Positions 16,677 to 25,868 of a DNA stretch of 64,000 bases are shown here, piece after piece (position 1 is the stretch's first letter; each line of letters begins with the position of its first letter). A program made the position numbers and the translations under genes. This DNA comes from Betaproteobacteria bacterium (GTDB lineage Bacteria; Pseudomonadota; Gammaproteobacteria; Burkholderiales; Casimicrobiaceae): assembly GCA_016716425.1 (NCBI GenBank), contig JADJWJ010000020.1, forward strand, positions 372,001 to 436,000, read 5' to 3'. Below the pieces are notes generated by a model, which ran no database searches, was not told the DNA's origin, and was given only the letters and a program-made list of their open reading frames with translations.

Positions 16677-18989
16677 CTAGCGCCGCGACTTGGCTGGCGG
16701 CGGCCGGCTGTCGCGCGACAGCGGCTCGACGAACACCGGCCGGTCCGGCCGGGGCGGTACGGCCGACTCGGCCGCCACGGCGGCGTCCTCGGCCAGCGTG
16801 AAGTCGATCTTCGCCTGCTCCATGTCCACGCGCGCGACCTTGACGCGCACACGGCCCGCCAGCTGGAACACGACGCCGCTGCGCTCGCCGATCATCGCGT
16901 GCCGCGTCGCGTCGAAGTGGAAGTAGTCGCGGCCGAGCTCGGTGACGTGGACGAGGCCGTCGATCATGAGGCCGTCGAGCGTGACGAAGAGGCCGAAGCT
17001 CGTCACGCCGCTGATCGTGCCGGCGAAGGTCTCGCCGATGCGGTCGCGCATGTAGTGGCACTTCAGCCAGTTGACGACGTCGCGCGCGGCCTCGTCGGCG
17101 CGCCGCTCGGTCATCGACGTGTGCACGCCCAGCTGCTGCCACGTCATGCCCGACGGCTGGTACTGCCTGCCGGCGAGCGCCGCCTTGATCGCGCGGTGGA
17201 CGAGGAGGTCCGGGTAGCGCCGGATCGGCGACGTGAAGTGCGTGTAGGCCTCGAACGCCAGGCCGAAGTGCCCCTCGTTGTCGGGGCGGTACTGCGCCTG
17301 CGATAGCGACCGCAGCAGCACCGTCTGCAGCAGGTCGAAGTCGGCGCGGTCGCGCGCGCTGTCGAGCAGCTTCGCGTAATCGGCCGGCGCCGGCTCGTCC
17401 CCGCCCGGCAGGTGCAGCGCGGACGTCGCGAGGAAGTCGCGCAGCGCCGTGAGCTTGTCGGCGGGCGGCCGCTCGTGCACGCGGTAGAGCGCCGGGTGTG
17501 GGTGAGTGAGCAGGAAGTCGGCCGCGCAGACGTTGGCGGCCAGCATGCACTCCTCGATCAGCTTGTGCGCGTCGTTGCGCGGCGCCGGCACGATCTGCGT
17601 GATCTTGCCGTGGTCGTCGAATTCGATCGCGAGCTCGGCGGTGTCGAAGTCGATGGCGCCGCGCCGCTCGCGCGCGCCGGCCAGCGCCTGGTAGAGCGCG
17701 TAGAGGTTGGTCAGGTGCGGCAGCAGCGCCTTCGCCACGGCGCCCTTCGCCGACTTCGGCTCGGACAGCCACGCCCACACCTGCGTGTACGTGAGGCGCG
17801 CGCGCGAGTGCATGACCGCCGGGTAGAACGCATACGACTTGATCGCGCCGTGCGCGGAGATTTCCATGTCGCACGCCATGCACAGCCGGTCGACGTCGGG
17901 CTTGAGCGAGCAGAGCTCGTTGGACAGCGCCTCCGGCAGCATCGGGATCACGCGGCGCGGAAAGTAGACGGACGTGCCGCGCTCGCGTGCGTCGCCGTCG
18001 ATCGCGTCGCCGTCACGGACGTAGTGGGCGACGTCGGCGATCGCGACGATCAGACGGAAGCCGCGGCCGCGGCGCTCGCAGAACACCGCGTCGTCGAAGT
18101 CCTTCGCCGTCTCGCCGTCGATCGTGACCAGTGGCAGCGTCGTCAGGTCGGTACGGCCCTTCGCGTCGGCGGGCCGCACCTCGGACGGCAGGCGCTTCGC
18201 CTGCCGCTGCGCCTCCCGCGAGAACTCGAATGGCAGCGCGTGCTTGCGCAGCGCGATTTCGATCTCGATGCCGGGGTCGGTCGCGCTGCCGAGCACCTCG
18301 CTGACGCGCGCCACGGCCTCGCGGTGTTCCGATGGCTGTTCGACGATCTGCGCGACGACGACCTCGCCGATCTTCGCCCCGCCGGTGGCGTCCGCCGGCA
18401 CGAGGAAGTCCTGGTTGAGCCGCCGGTTTTCGGCGACGATGAAGTGCGCGCCGCGCTCCTCGTACAGGCGGCCGACCACTTCCTTGTTCGCGCGCGCGAG
18501 CACCTCGACGATCTCGCCCTCCGGCCGTCCGCGGCGGTCGGTGCCGGACTGGCGGACGACCGCGCGGTCGCCGTGCAGCACCTTGTGCATCTCGCGTGCG
18601 TTGAGGAAGAAGTCGGCGCCGCCTTCGTCGGGCACGAGAAAGCCGAACCCGTCCGGGTGGCCCTGCACGGTGCCGACCGCGAGGTCGAGCTTGGCGACCA
18701 CGCACAGCTCGCCCTTGCGATTGGTCAGCAGCTGGCCGTCGCGCTCCATCGCGGCGAGCCGCCCGTGGAACGCGTCGCGCGCGACCGGCTTGACGGCGAG
18801 AGAGCGCTCGAGTTCGGCGGGCGGCAGCGGGATGCCGGCGTCCCGCAGCGCGGCGAGGATCGCGTCGCGCGTCGGCAGCAGCTCGGGGGGAAAGTCGTCG
18901 CGGCGCGGGCGGCGCGCGTCAGGCGCCGCGGCGGCGCGCGCGGGCCGCTTCGCCGGTGCGCCGCGCGGGGTGGGTTTCGCTTTTGACAA
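16677..18989 (-). CDS. rnr: Exoribonuclease R
   Basis: RNase R degrades structured RNA 3' to 5' and participates in rRNA quality control. The 770-residue protein has an N-terminal helix-turn-helix region (residues 38-95), cold-shock OB folds (100-240), the RNB catalytic domain with the acidic cluster Asp291, Asp297, Asp299, Asp300 (DGETAKDFDD), and a C-terminal S1 domain (about 650-735) followed by a basic tail. The only suitable start is TTG at 18989, with a poor Shine-Dalgarno. This start codon overlaps the -35 box of the divergent tRNA-Leu promoter, so the two genes share control DNA. Confidence 0.94.
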   Translation of the reverse strand: MSKAKPTPRGAPAKRPARAAAAPDARRPRRDDFPPELLPTRDAILAALRDAGIPLPPAELERSLAVKPVARDAFHGRLAAMERDGQLLTNRKGELCVVAKLDLAVGTVQGHPDGFGFLVPDEGGADFFLNAREMHKVLHGDRAVVRQSGTDRRGRPEGEIVEVLARANKEVVGRLYEERGAHFIVAENRRLNQDFLVPADATGGAKIGEVVVAQIVEQPSEHREAVARVSEVLGSATDPGIEIEIALRKHALPFEFSREAQRQAKRLPSEVRPADAKGRTDLTTLPLVTIDGETAKDFDDAVFCERRGRGFRLIVAIADVAHYVRDGDAIDGDARERGTSVYFPRRVIPMLPEALSNELCSLKPDVDRLCMACDMEISAHGAIKSYAFYPAVMHSRARLTYTQVWAWLSEPKSAKGAVAKALLPHLTNLYALYQALAGARERRGAIDFDTAELAIEFDDHGKITQIVPAPRNDAHKLIEECMLAANVCAADFLLTHPHPALYRVHERPPADKLTALRDFLATSALHLPGGDEPAPADYAKLLDSARDRADFDLLQTVLLRSLSQAQYRPDNEGHFGLAFEAYTHFTSPIRRYPDLLVHRAIKAALAGRQYQPSGMTWQQLGVHTSMTERRADEAARDVVNWLKCHYMRDRIGETFAGTISGVTSFGLFVTLDGLMIDGLVHVTELGRDYFHFDATRHAMIGERSGVVFQLAGRVRVKVARVDMEQAKIDFTLAEDAAVAAESAVPPRPDRPVFVEPLSRDSRPPPAKSRR

Positions 18990-19011
18990 GAATTTGCGGG
19001 AAAAGTAGAAT
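18983..19011 (+). promoter_or_regulatory. Near-consensus sigma-70 promoter of tRNA-Leu
   Basis: TTGACA (18983-18988) and TAGAAT (19006-19011) are separated by exactly 17 bases, which is the sigma-70 consensus at the -35 box and one mismatch at -10. Transcription would begin about 7 bases before the tRNA. The -35 lies across the first codons of rnr on the other strand. Confidence 0.85.
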
Positions 19012-19024
19012 TATGGGCTGTTTG

Positions 19025-19111
19025 GCCCAGGTGGCGGAATTGGTAGACGCACTAGGTTCAGGTCCTAGCGGTGGCAACACTGTGGGGGTTCGAGTCCCTT
19101 CCTGGGCACCA
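19025..19111 (+). tRNA. tRNA-Leu (anticodon CAG)
   Basis: This is a complete class II tRNA with the 3' CCA encoded. The acceptor stem pairs GCCCAGG (19025-19031) with CCTGGGC (19101-19107), followed by A and CCA at 19108-19111. The anticodon stem CTAGG/CCTAG encloses the loop TTCAGGT, giving CAG for CUG leucine codons. A long variable arm (CGGTGGCAACACTG) and the T-loop GTTCGAGTC are present. It is divergent from rnr. Confidence 0.97.
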
Positions 19112-19198
19112 ATGTAACATTGCGGCGCCCGCCGCAGTCCGCAAGTCACAGCAAGCGCCCGCTTCCGCGGGCGTTTCTGTTTGCGGGCGGCGCTTCCC

Positions 19199-19405
19199 AC
19201 CTCGCCCCCAATCCTCTCCCCGCAAGCGGGGAACGCGGACATCCTCACCCCGGCCCTCTCCCCGCAAGCGAGGATCGCGGACGTCCCCTCACCCCAGCCC
19301 TCTCCCCGCAAGCGGGGAGAGGGAGAAGGGCGCGCATTGATGCGCCGGCGGGCAGTCCAACCCTCCCTCTCCCCGGAACGGGGAGAGGGAGGGGGTGAGG
19401 GGACG
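19199..19405. repeat. REP-like CTCTCCCC palindrome cluster
   Basis: This intergenic stretch carries three direct copies of a palindromic unit centred on CTCTCCCCGCAAGCGGGGA, beginning at 19214, 19256 and 19300, plus an inverted fourth copy at about 19362-19405. Each unit is flanked by CCTCACCCC. The DNA between the first three palindromes is also similar (GCGGACATC, GCGGACGTC), so the true repeating unit is about 42-44 bases. Related palindromes occur at 24886, 44040 and 59041. They form strong hairpins and resemble dispersed REP elements. No gene lies between 19112 and 19406. Confidence 0.8.
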
Positions 19406-19406
19406 C

Positions 19407-20024
19407 TCAGAATTCCGAAACGATGCGCGCGGGATCGATGTCGCCGCGCGCTTGCGGCGGCCCGTCGGGCGTGCCAGCCGCGATCCAACCGACGAGCGTC
19501 TCGCCGTCGCCGCAGTGCGCGGCGACGATGGCCGGGTCGGCCGCGCGCGCGCCAGACACCATCTTGCCCGCGTAGCCCATGAAGTGCAGCGCGAGGAGCG
19601 CGTTGCCGATCGCGCCGCCGACGCACGCCCACTGCTCGTGCGCCGGTACCTCCGGGTCGTCGTGCGTGATCCGGGCGACCACGGCGACGACGACCGGCGC
19701 CTGCAGCGCGCGCGTGCGCTCCGTCGCCAGTTCGTCGCCGGTCTTGCCGCGGCGCCGTCCATAGTCGACGAAGAGGTCGGCGAGGCGGTGCAAGCCCTCG
19801 CCGCGCGCGACGACGAAGCGGAACGGGATCATCTTGTTGCGGTCCGGCGCGCGCAGCGCGGCGAGCGTCATCGTCGCGATGTCGTCGGCGGACGGCCCCG
19901 GGGCACGCAGGCGCTTCGCGCTCACCGAATAGCGCGTCAGCAGGAGCCGCAGCGCGGCCACACCGTCGGGCGTGCGCGCCGCGAGCGGGACGCCGGCGAG
20001 GCGGTCGAGCGGATCGTCGGACAT
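19407..20024 (-). CDS. Nitroreductase-family protein, YdjA-like
   Basis: The 205-residue protein is an FMN-dependent nitroreductase-fold oxidoreductase. The N-terminal segment LLTRYSVSAKRLRAPGPS and the downstream ALRAPDRNKMIPFRFVV match the FMN-contacting region of the small YdjA-type group. The segment HEQWACVGGAIGNALLALHFMGY is the dimer-interface helix seen in this fold. The physiological substrate cannot be told. It is transcribed away from the unknown exported gene upstream (33-base gap, same strand) and ends at the repeat cluster. Confidence 0.85.
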   Translation of the reverse strand: MSDDPLDRLAGVPLAARTPDGVAALRLLLTRYSVSAKRLRAPGPSADDIATMTLAALRAPDRNKMIPFRFVVARGEGLHRLADLFVDYGRRRGKTGDELATERTRALQAPVVVAVVARITHDDPEVPAHEQWACVGGAIGNALLALHFMGYAGKMVSGARAADPAIVAAHCGDGETLVGWIAAGTPDGPPQARGDIDPARIVSEF

Positions 20025-20057
20025 CGAGCCTCCGCGTACTGGTCCGGCGCGCGCCGG

Positions 20058-20819
20058 TCAGTCCTTGTACGTCACCTGCACCGGGCGGCCGTTGACGCGC
20101 AGTTCGCCGGTGGCGACGTCGACCTCGAACAGCGGCTGTTCGCCGTTGTAGAGGCCCCAGCGGCCGGTGGCCGGGTCGAACTTGCTCGCGATCGCGCCGG
20201 ACTCCTCGTACGCGAGCTTGTTGCCGGCGCGCATCGCGTAGCACGCGAACCGGCACTGCGACCACACCATCATGCCGAAGTTGACGTCGGCCTCGTCGTC
20301 GTTGAGGCCCGTCGGCGCGACGAACACGCCGTAGTCGAGCGTCGCCTTCGGGCCCGTGTTGAACGCGCGCCCGAGGATGATGCCGAGCCCGATCCGGTCA
20401 CCGTCCATGCTGCCGGGAAACGGACTCGGCCCGGTCGTGTACGCGTCGATCTCGAGCGCGTGGAAGCCGCCGCGGCCGGTGGCGTCCTGCAGTTCGAGCA
20501 CGCCGGCCCACGTCGGGCCGCGTCCGGTCTTCTGCGCCTGGCTGTACGACGCCACGTTCGCGCCGTAGTCGGACGGGTTGTTGAGCACGGTGAGGTTCGC
20601 CCACTCGAGCGTGCGCGACGTCGGCTGCGTCGTCACGTGCGTGTACTGCGCGGGCACCACGTTCGGCAGCCCGCCCTCCGGCGCCGTCCGCGTCACCGTG
20701 AGGCTCGCGTCGAGCGGGTAGACGTCGGGCGGGCGCGGCGTCACGCCCTGGAAGTAGCCGGATTGCGCCATGGCGGCGTCGAGCAGCAGGTATCCCAGGA
20801 TCGGCAGCAGGCGGCGCAT
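20058..20819 (-). CDS. Exported protein of unknown function
   Basis: I do not recognise this 253-residue protein. It begins with a short signal peptide (MRRLLPILGYLLLDAAMA, cleavage near residue 18). The mature part looks like a single beta-rich domain with a tandem DRIGLGIILGRAFNTG and DYGVFVAPTGLN region. Two cysteines, in SQCRFACYAM, could form a disulfide in the periplasm. The C-terminus (ATGELRVNGRPVQVTYKD) resembles the end of a sugar- or phage-tail-type beta sandwich, but this is only impression. It lies upstream of the nitroreductase gene on the same strand. Confidence 0.75.
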   Translation of the reverse strand: MRRLLPILGYLLLDAAMAQSGYFQGVTPRPPDVYPLDASLTVTRTAPEGGLPNVVPAQYTHVTTQPTSRTLEWANLTVLNNPSDYGANVASYSQAQKTGRGPTWAGVLELQDATGRGGFHALEIDAYTTGPSPFPGSMDGDRIGLGIILGRAFNTGPKATLDYGVFVAPTGLNDDEADVNFGMMVWSQCRFACYAMRAGNKLAYEESGAIASKFDPATGRWGLYNGEQPLFEVDVATGELRVNGRPVQVTYKD

Positions 20820-20925
20820 CGTCGTTTCCTTTGCAGGTGGATCGCGCGCGGCGGGCGTCCTCGCCGGCGACGTGCGAGAAGGTAACGCACGCGGCGCGCC
20901 GGCGGAAGCCCGCGCCCGCGAATCT

Positions 20926-20934
20926 TGCTATGCT
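20926..20934 (+). promoter_or_regulatory. Extended -10 promoter of the H1-like gene
   Basis: TGCTATGCT matches the extended -10 form (TGn followed by TATGCT, 4 of 6) 51 bases before the ATG of the H1-like gene. No good -35 is visible, which is usual for extended -10 promoters. Confidence 0.5.
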
Positions 20935-20984
20935 TTCCGTGACGGGCCGGGAGGCGCCCGTCGTCACTCGACAGGAGAGCCACG

Positions 20985-21521
20985 ATGACCCGCAGGAAGG
21001 GATTGCTGACGAGGATCGGCGACGCGATGGAAGCGGCCAGGGAGAAGGCGCAGAAAGTCGGCACGTCGCTCGCGAGGAAGGCGGAAGGCGCCGCCGCCGA
21101 CGCGAAGCGCGAGGTCGGCAAGGCCGGCACCGCCGTCGCTACGAAGGCGCGGGCGGCGAAACGCACGGTCGCGCGACGCGCCAAGGCTGCCGAGACCGAC
21201 GCGAAGAAGGCGCTCGGCAAGGCGAAGCGCGCGGTGGCGCGCAAGGTGAAAACGGCCGCGGCGGGTGCCGAAAAGGCTGCGGGCCGCGTCAAGCGCGCTG
21301 CCGCGACCGGCGGCGCGGGCGCCGCGAAGAAGCCGCGCCGGAAGGCGGGCGGGGCCGGCGCCGTGCTCGAGCGCGGCGTCGCGCAAGTCAAGCGCGCGGC
21401 CAGGAAGGCGGGCACGACGGTCAGGAAGGCCGCCGCGGCCGCGACCAAGCCGCCCGCGAAGAGGGTCGCGAAGAAGACCGGAAACAAGACTGCAGGGAAG
21501 GCCGCGAAGCACACCGGCTGA
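20985..21521 (+). CDS. Histone H1-like Lys/Ala-rich protein
   Basis: The 178-residue product is almost entirely Ala, Lys, Arg, Gly and Thr, has no cysteine and is strongly basic. The first 60 residues (MTRRKGLLTRIGDAMEAARE) could form an amphipathic helix; the remainder repeats motifs such as ARKAKT, KRAA and KKP that resemble the C-terminal tails of histone H1 and of bacterial AlgP or HctB-type proteins. Such proteins bind DNA non-specifically or regulate expression; here that is inferred from composition. A strong bidirectional terminator follows. The GC-rich lysine codons are mostly AAG, like the rest of the window. Confidence 0.8.
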   Translation: MTRRKGLLTRIGDAMEAAREKAQKVGTSLARKAEGAAADAKREVGKAGTAVATKARAAKRTVARRAKAAETDAKKALGKAKRAVARKVKTAAAGAEKAAGRVKRAAATGGAGAAKKPRRKAGGAGAVLERGVAQVKRAARKAGTTVRKAAAAATKPPAKRVAKKTGNKTAGKAAKHTG

Positions 21522-21540
21522 CCGGCGCACGACCGACGGC

Positions 21541-21566
21541 CACGGCCCGGACGCCTCCGGGCCGTG
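21541..21566. terminator. Bidirectional hairpin terminator
   Basis: Perfect 11-base arms CACGGCCCGGA and TCCGGGCCGTG enclose a four-base loop. The hairpin lies between two convergent genes (H1-like and phosphoribosyltransferase), 20 bases after one stop and 15 after the other, so it can serve both. There is no clear T-tract. Confidence 0.65.
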
Positions 21567-21581
21567 CTCGCCGGGGAGACG

Positions 21582-22088
21582 CTAGCCGGACAGGCGCGCC
21601 TTGAGCCCGCCTGGCTGCAGGTTGTCGTAGACCTCGAACGGCTGGTGAATCCACGGGTTGTCGGGCAGGTACTCGACGTAGTAGTCGGGGCGGAACACCG
21701 AGCACGCCTTCCACCACAGCACGGCGGTCTTCAGCGCCGTGATGTGCGGAAAGCGCTGCGGCAGCTCGCGGTGGACCGCCTCCAGCGTGTGGCCGGAATC
21801 GACCATGTCGTCGACCAGCAGCACGCGATCGCCAAGCCGCGGCTTGGTCATCGTCATATGCTCGGCGATGACGAGCTCGCCGCGCAGCGTGCCGCCCTCG
21901 GCCGTGTACGAGTGCGTCGACAGTATCGCGAGCGGCTGCTCGAAGATGCGCGACAGGACGTCGCCGACGCGCAGGCCCCCGCGCGCGATGCAGATGATCT
22001 GGTTGAAGTCGAACCCGGACTCGTGGACGTTGAGCGCGAGCCGCTCGATCAGCGTGTTGTACTCGTCCCAGCTCACCTTGAGGCTCAT
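21582..22088 (-). CDS. Purine phosphoribosyltransferase-like protein
   Basis: The 168-residue protein is a type I phosphoribosyltransferase. The PRPP-binding loop is VLLVDDMVDSGHT (about residues 88-100), and IICIARGGLRVGD is the upstream conserved loop. It resembles the Gpt/Hpt group that salvages purine bases, and its position just after purA fits purine metabolism. The base specificity cannot be read from the sequence. An inverted-repeat element lies in the 112 bases between purA and this gene. Confidence 0.85.
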   Translation of the reverse strand: MSLKVSWDEYNTLIERLALNVHESGFDFNQIICIARGGLRVGDVLSRIFEQPLAILSTHSYTAEGGTLRGELVIAEHMTMTKPRLGDRVLLVDDMVDSGHTLEAVHRELPQRFPHITALKTAVLWWKACSVFRPDYYVEYLPDNPWIHQPFEVYDNLQPGGLKARLSG

Positions 22089-22119
22089 CGGCGCTTCCTC
22101 CTGTCCGCCGCAATTCTTT

Positions 22120-22187
22120 CACAAAGAGGCACAGAGGCGCCGAGAAATCGTTCGTTCTTCGCCTCTGCGCCTCTGCGTCTCTTTGTG
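22120..22187. repeat. Long inverted repeat, CACAAAGAG family, copy 1
   Basis: The 68-base element has arms beginning CACAAAGAGGCACAGAGGCG and ending CGCCTCTGCGTCTCTTTGTG that pair along most of their length with a few mismatches around a TTCGTTC core. It lies between purA and the phosphoribosyltransferase gene. A second copy with the same ends lies at 37532-37604 before rlmN. Its AT-rich ends contrast with the surrounding GC-rich DNA. Confidence 0.75.
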
Positions 22188-22200
22188 CGCGATTGCCTGG

Positions 22201-23492
<1,292 letters not shown>

Positions 23493-23493
<1 letters not shown>

Positions 23494-24653
23494 CAGTTCT
23501 CCTCGACGTGCCAGGCACCACCCGCGGCGACCAGCCGGCGGCGACCTTCGGCAGCTTCGCCCGGCAGCGCGATCACGACGGCCTCCCCTTCCGCACGCAG
23601 CGCCGCGATGGCGGCTGCGAGCGCCGGATCCGCAACGTCCGGGGCCAGGATGACCGGCGCCGGTGCGGAACTGTCGGCCAGCGCCGCGAGGCGGCGCAGG
23701 TCGAGCGAGAAGCCGGTCGCCGGCCGCGCGCGCCCGAACGCGCGCCCGACGCCGTCGTAGCGGCCGCCGCGGCCGCAGTCGACGATCGCGCCGCGGCCGT
23801 CCTCCGCGAAGACGCAGAACGTCGCGCCGGTGTAGTAATGATAGCCAGAGAGGTCGGCGAGATCGACGTGCACCTGCACGGTGCCCGTCGCGGCTGCCGC
23901 GAGGACGCCCATGGCCTCCAGCGCCGCGGCGACACCGGGCAGTTGCGGCAGCGTGTCGCGCGCGGCAGCGAGCGTCGCGGCGGCCGGCCCGTAAAGGTTT
24001 GGCAGCGCGCGCAGCGCGCCGCGCGCCGGCTCCGGCAGCGCCGCCGTGAGGTCGAGCACCGTCGCCGCGTCCTTGTCGCGCAGCGCGACGAACAGCTCGG
24101 CGTCGTCGCCCTCGCCGGTGCCGGCAAGGCCCGCGGCCTGCGCGAGCGCGCGATAGACGCCGACGTGTCCGACGTCGACGTGCAGGCCGCGCACGCCGGC
24201 CGCGTCGAGCGCCGACAGCAGCATCCGCACGATCTCGCGGTCGGCGGCAACGCTGCCGTGGCCGTACAGCTCGGCGCCGATCTGCAGCACCTGCCGCGTG
24301 CCGCCGGGGCCAGTGGCCTGCGTGCGCAGCACGCTGCCCGCGTAGCAGAGGCGCGTGACGCCGCTTTCGTTCAGCAGATGCGCGTCGATCCGCGCGACCT
24401 GCGGCGTCGTGTCCGCGCGCAGCCCCAGCATGCGTCCCGACTGCGGGTCGACCGTCTTGAACGTCAGGAGGTCGAGGTCACGCCCGGTGCCTGTCAGCAG
24501 CGACTCGAGGAACTCGACGAGCGGCGGCTGCACGAGCCGGTAGCCGCGCCCGCGGAAGTGGTCGAGCAGCACGCGGCGCAGCGCCTCGACGCGCGCGGCT
24601 TCCGCCGGCAGCACGTCCTCGACGGCCTCGGGGAGCAACCACTTACGCATCAC
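23493..24653 (-). CDS. hisZ: ATP phosphoribosyltransferase regulatory subunit HisZ
   Basis: HisZ is a catalytically inactive paralogue of histidyl-tRNA synthetase that partners short-form HisG in histidine synthesis. The 386-residue protein keeps the class II core (motif 2 LRADTTPQVARIDAHLL, and YHYYTGATFCVFAED) but has no anticodon-binding domain, as expected for HisZ. It may start at either of two adjacent ATG codons (24653 or 24650). It overlaps the small DUF2065 gene by 8-11 bases. hisG itself is not in the window; the true HisS is encoded at 32117-33433. Confidence 0.93.
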
Positions 24654-24831
24654 GCAGCAGCATCAGGAACAGCGCACCGGCGGCGATCGACACCAGGCCG
24701 ACGAAGCGCAGTTGCCCGTCGCTGAGCTCGGTGAGCCGCCGGAACGTCTCGCGCCAGAAGCGCGGTGCGACGAACGGCAGCAGACCCTCGACGATCAGCA
24801 GCAGCGCGAAGGCAACCCACAGCGAATCCAC
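24643..24831 (-). CDS. DUF2065 small membrane protein (YjeT-like)
   Basis: The 62-residue protein has two hydrophobic helices (residues 5-22 and 42-58) linked by a basic loop, the form of the DUF2065/YjeT family, inner-membrane proteins of unknown role found beside hflC in many proteobacteria. Its 3' end overlaps hisZ. The start ATG at 24831 is about 130 bases after hflC, past a strong hairpin, so it may belong to the hisZ-purA transcript rather than that of hflKC. Confidence 0.85.
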   Translation of the reverse strand: MDSLWVAFALLLIVEGLLPFVAPRFWRETFRRLTELSDGQLRFVGLVSIAAGALFLMLLRDA

Positions 24832-24845
24832 GCCGATCCGATCTA

Positions 24846-24872
24846 CAGCGGCCGGACGCAGTCCGGCCGCTG
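24846..24872 (-). terminator. Hairpin after hflC
   Basis: Perfect 12-base arms CAGCGGCCGGAC and GTCCGGCCGCTG enclose a three-base loop, located between hflC and DUF2065. No T-tract follows on the minus strand. It may end part of the hflKC transcript or protect it from exonuclease. A degenerate REP-like palindrome sits beside it at 24886-24920. Confidence 0.5.
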
Positions 24873-24885
24873 CCCGACATTGCCC

Positions 24886-24920
24886 CTCGCCCGCACGCGG
24901 GAGACCGGGAAGGGGTGAGG
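24886..24920. repeat. Degenerate REP-like palindrome
   Basis: CCCCTCGCCC followed by GCACGCGGGA and AAGGGGTGAGGG is a decayed version of the CTCACCCC...GGGGTGAGG palindrome found at 19199-19405. It lies in the hflC-DUF2065 gap, where no gene is present. Confidence 0.5.
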
Positions 24921-24964
24921 GTGTCCGGCGTCACGCGCGAACATGGAGGCGCGACGCGCGGTCG

Positions 24965-25858
24965 CTACTTGGCCGGGGCGCGGGTACCGCGGCCCGACCC
25001 GGACTGCCGGAAGTACTGGAAGAACTCGCTCGACGGCTCGAGTACCATCATGTCGTTACGGCCGCGGAAGGTCGCCTTGTACGCCTCGAGACTGCGGTAG
25101 AACGCGAAGAACTCCGGATTCTGCCCGTAGGCCGCCGCGTAGATCGCCGACGCCTTGGCGTCGCCTTCGCCCTTGATCTTCTGCGCCTGCCGGTATGCAT
25201 CGGCGAGAATGACCTGCCGCTGCCGGTCGGCATCGGCGCGGATCTTTTCGGACTCGGCGGCGCCCAGCGAGCGCAACTCGTTGGCCACGCGCCGCCGCTC
25301 CGATTCCATGCGCGCGTAGACCGGACCGGTGACGTCGCCGGGCAGCGCCAGCCGCCGCAGCCGCACGTCGACGACCTCCACGCCGATGTTGCGCGCGTCC
25401 TGGTCGGCCTTCAGCCGCGTCTCGTTCATGATCCGGTCGCGCCCGGTCGAGATCGCCTCGTGCATCGTCGACTTGTTGAACTCCTCGGCGAGGTTCGAGC
25501 GCACCGTCTGCGCGAGGCGCCCGCGCGCTGCGTCCTCGTTGCCCTGCACGGCGACGTAGTACTGCTTGACGTCGGTGATGCGCCACAGCACGACGAAGTC
25601 CACTTCGAGCGGCGTCTTCTCCGAGGTGACGACGCGGTCGACGTCCGCGTTCTCCATGAGCAGGTTGCGCCGGTCGAAGAAGCGGACGTTCTGCACCAGC
25701 GGCATCTTGAAGTAGAGGCCGGCCTCGCTGTTGACCTCGACGATCTCGCCCAGCTGGAACTTGATGGCCCACTTGGTCTGTTCGACCGTGTAGACGGCCT
25801 GCGACGCGACGAGCAGCAGCGCGACGACGAGGGCGACAAGCGGCATCGTGAGCTTCAT
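24965..25858 (-). CDS. hflC: FtsH protease modulator HflC
   Basis: HflC is an SPFH-domain membrane protein that forms a cage with HflK around the FtsH protease and modulates it. The 297-residue product starts at ATG 25858 (MKLTMPLVALVVALLL), giving the single N-terminal membrane helix; the frame stays open further upstream into hflK, but that part is not HflC-like. The SPFH domain covers about residues 25-220. The C-terminal region (YRSLEAYKATF) matches the family. It starts 10 bases after hflK. Confidence 0.95.
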   Translation of the reverse strand: MKLTMPLVALVVALLLVASQAVYTVEQTKWAIKFQLGEIVEVNSEAGLYFKMPLVQNVRFFDRRNLLMENADVDRVVTSEKTPLEVDFVVLWRITDVKQYYVAVQGNEDAARGRLAQTVRSNLAEEFNKSTMHEAISTGRDRIMNETRLKADQDARNIGVEVVDVRLRRLALPGDVTGPVYARMESERRRVANELRSLGAAESEKIRADADRQRQVILADAYRQAQKIKGEGDAKASAIYAAAYGQNPEFFAFYRSLEAYKATFRGRNDMMVLEPSSEFFQYFRQSGSGRGTRAPAK

Positions 25859-25868
25859 CGGCGGTCTC

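Noticed and set aside
19199..19405. Possible CRISPR array
   Set aside because: There are only three direct units, they are palindromic, and the intervening stretches are similar to one another rather than unique. No cas genes are present.
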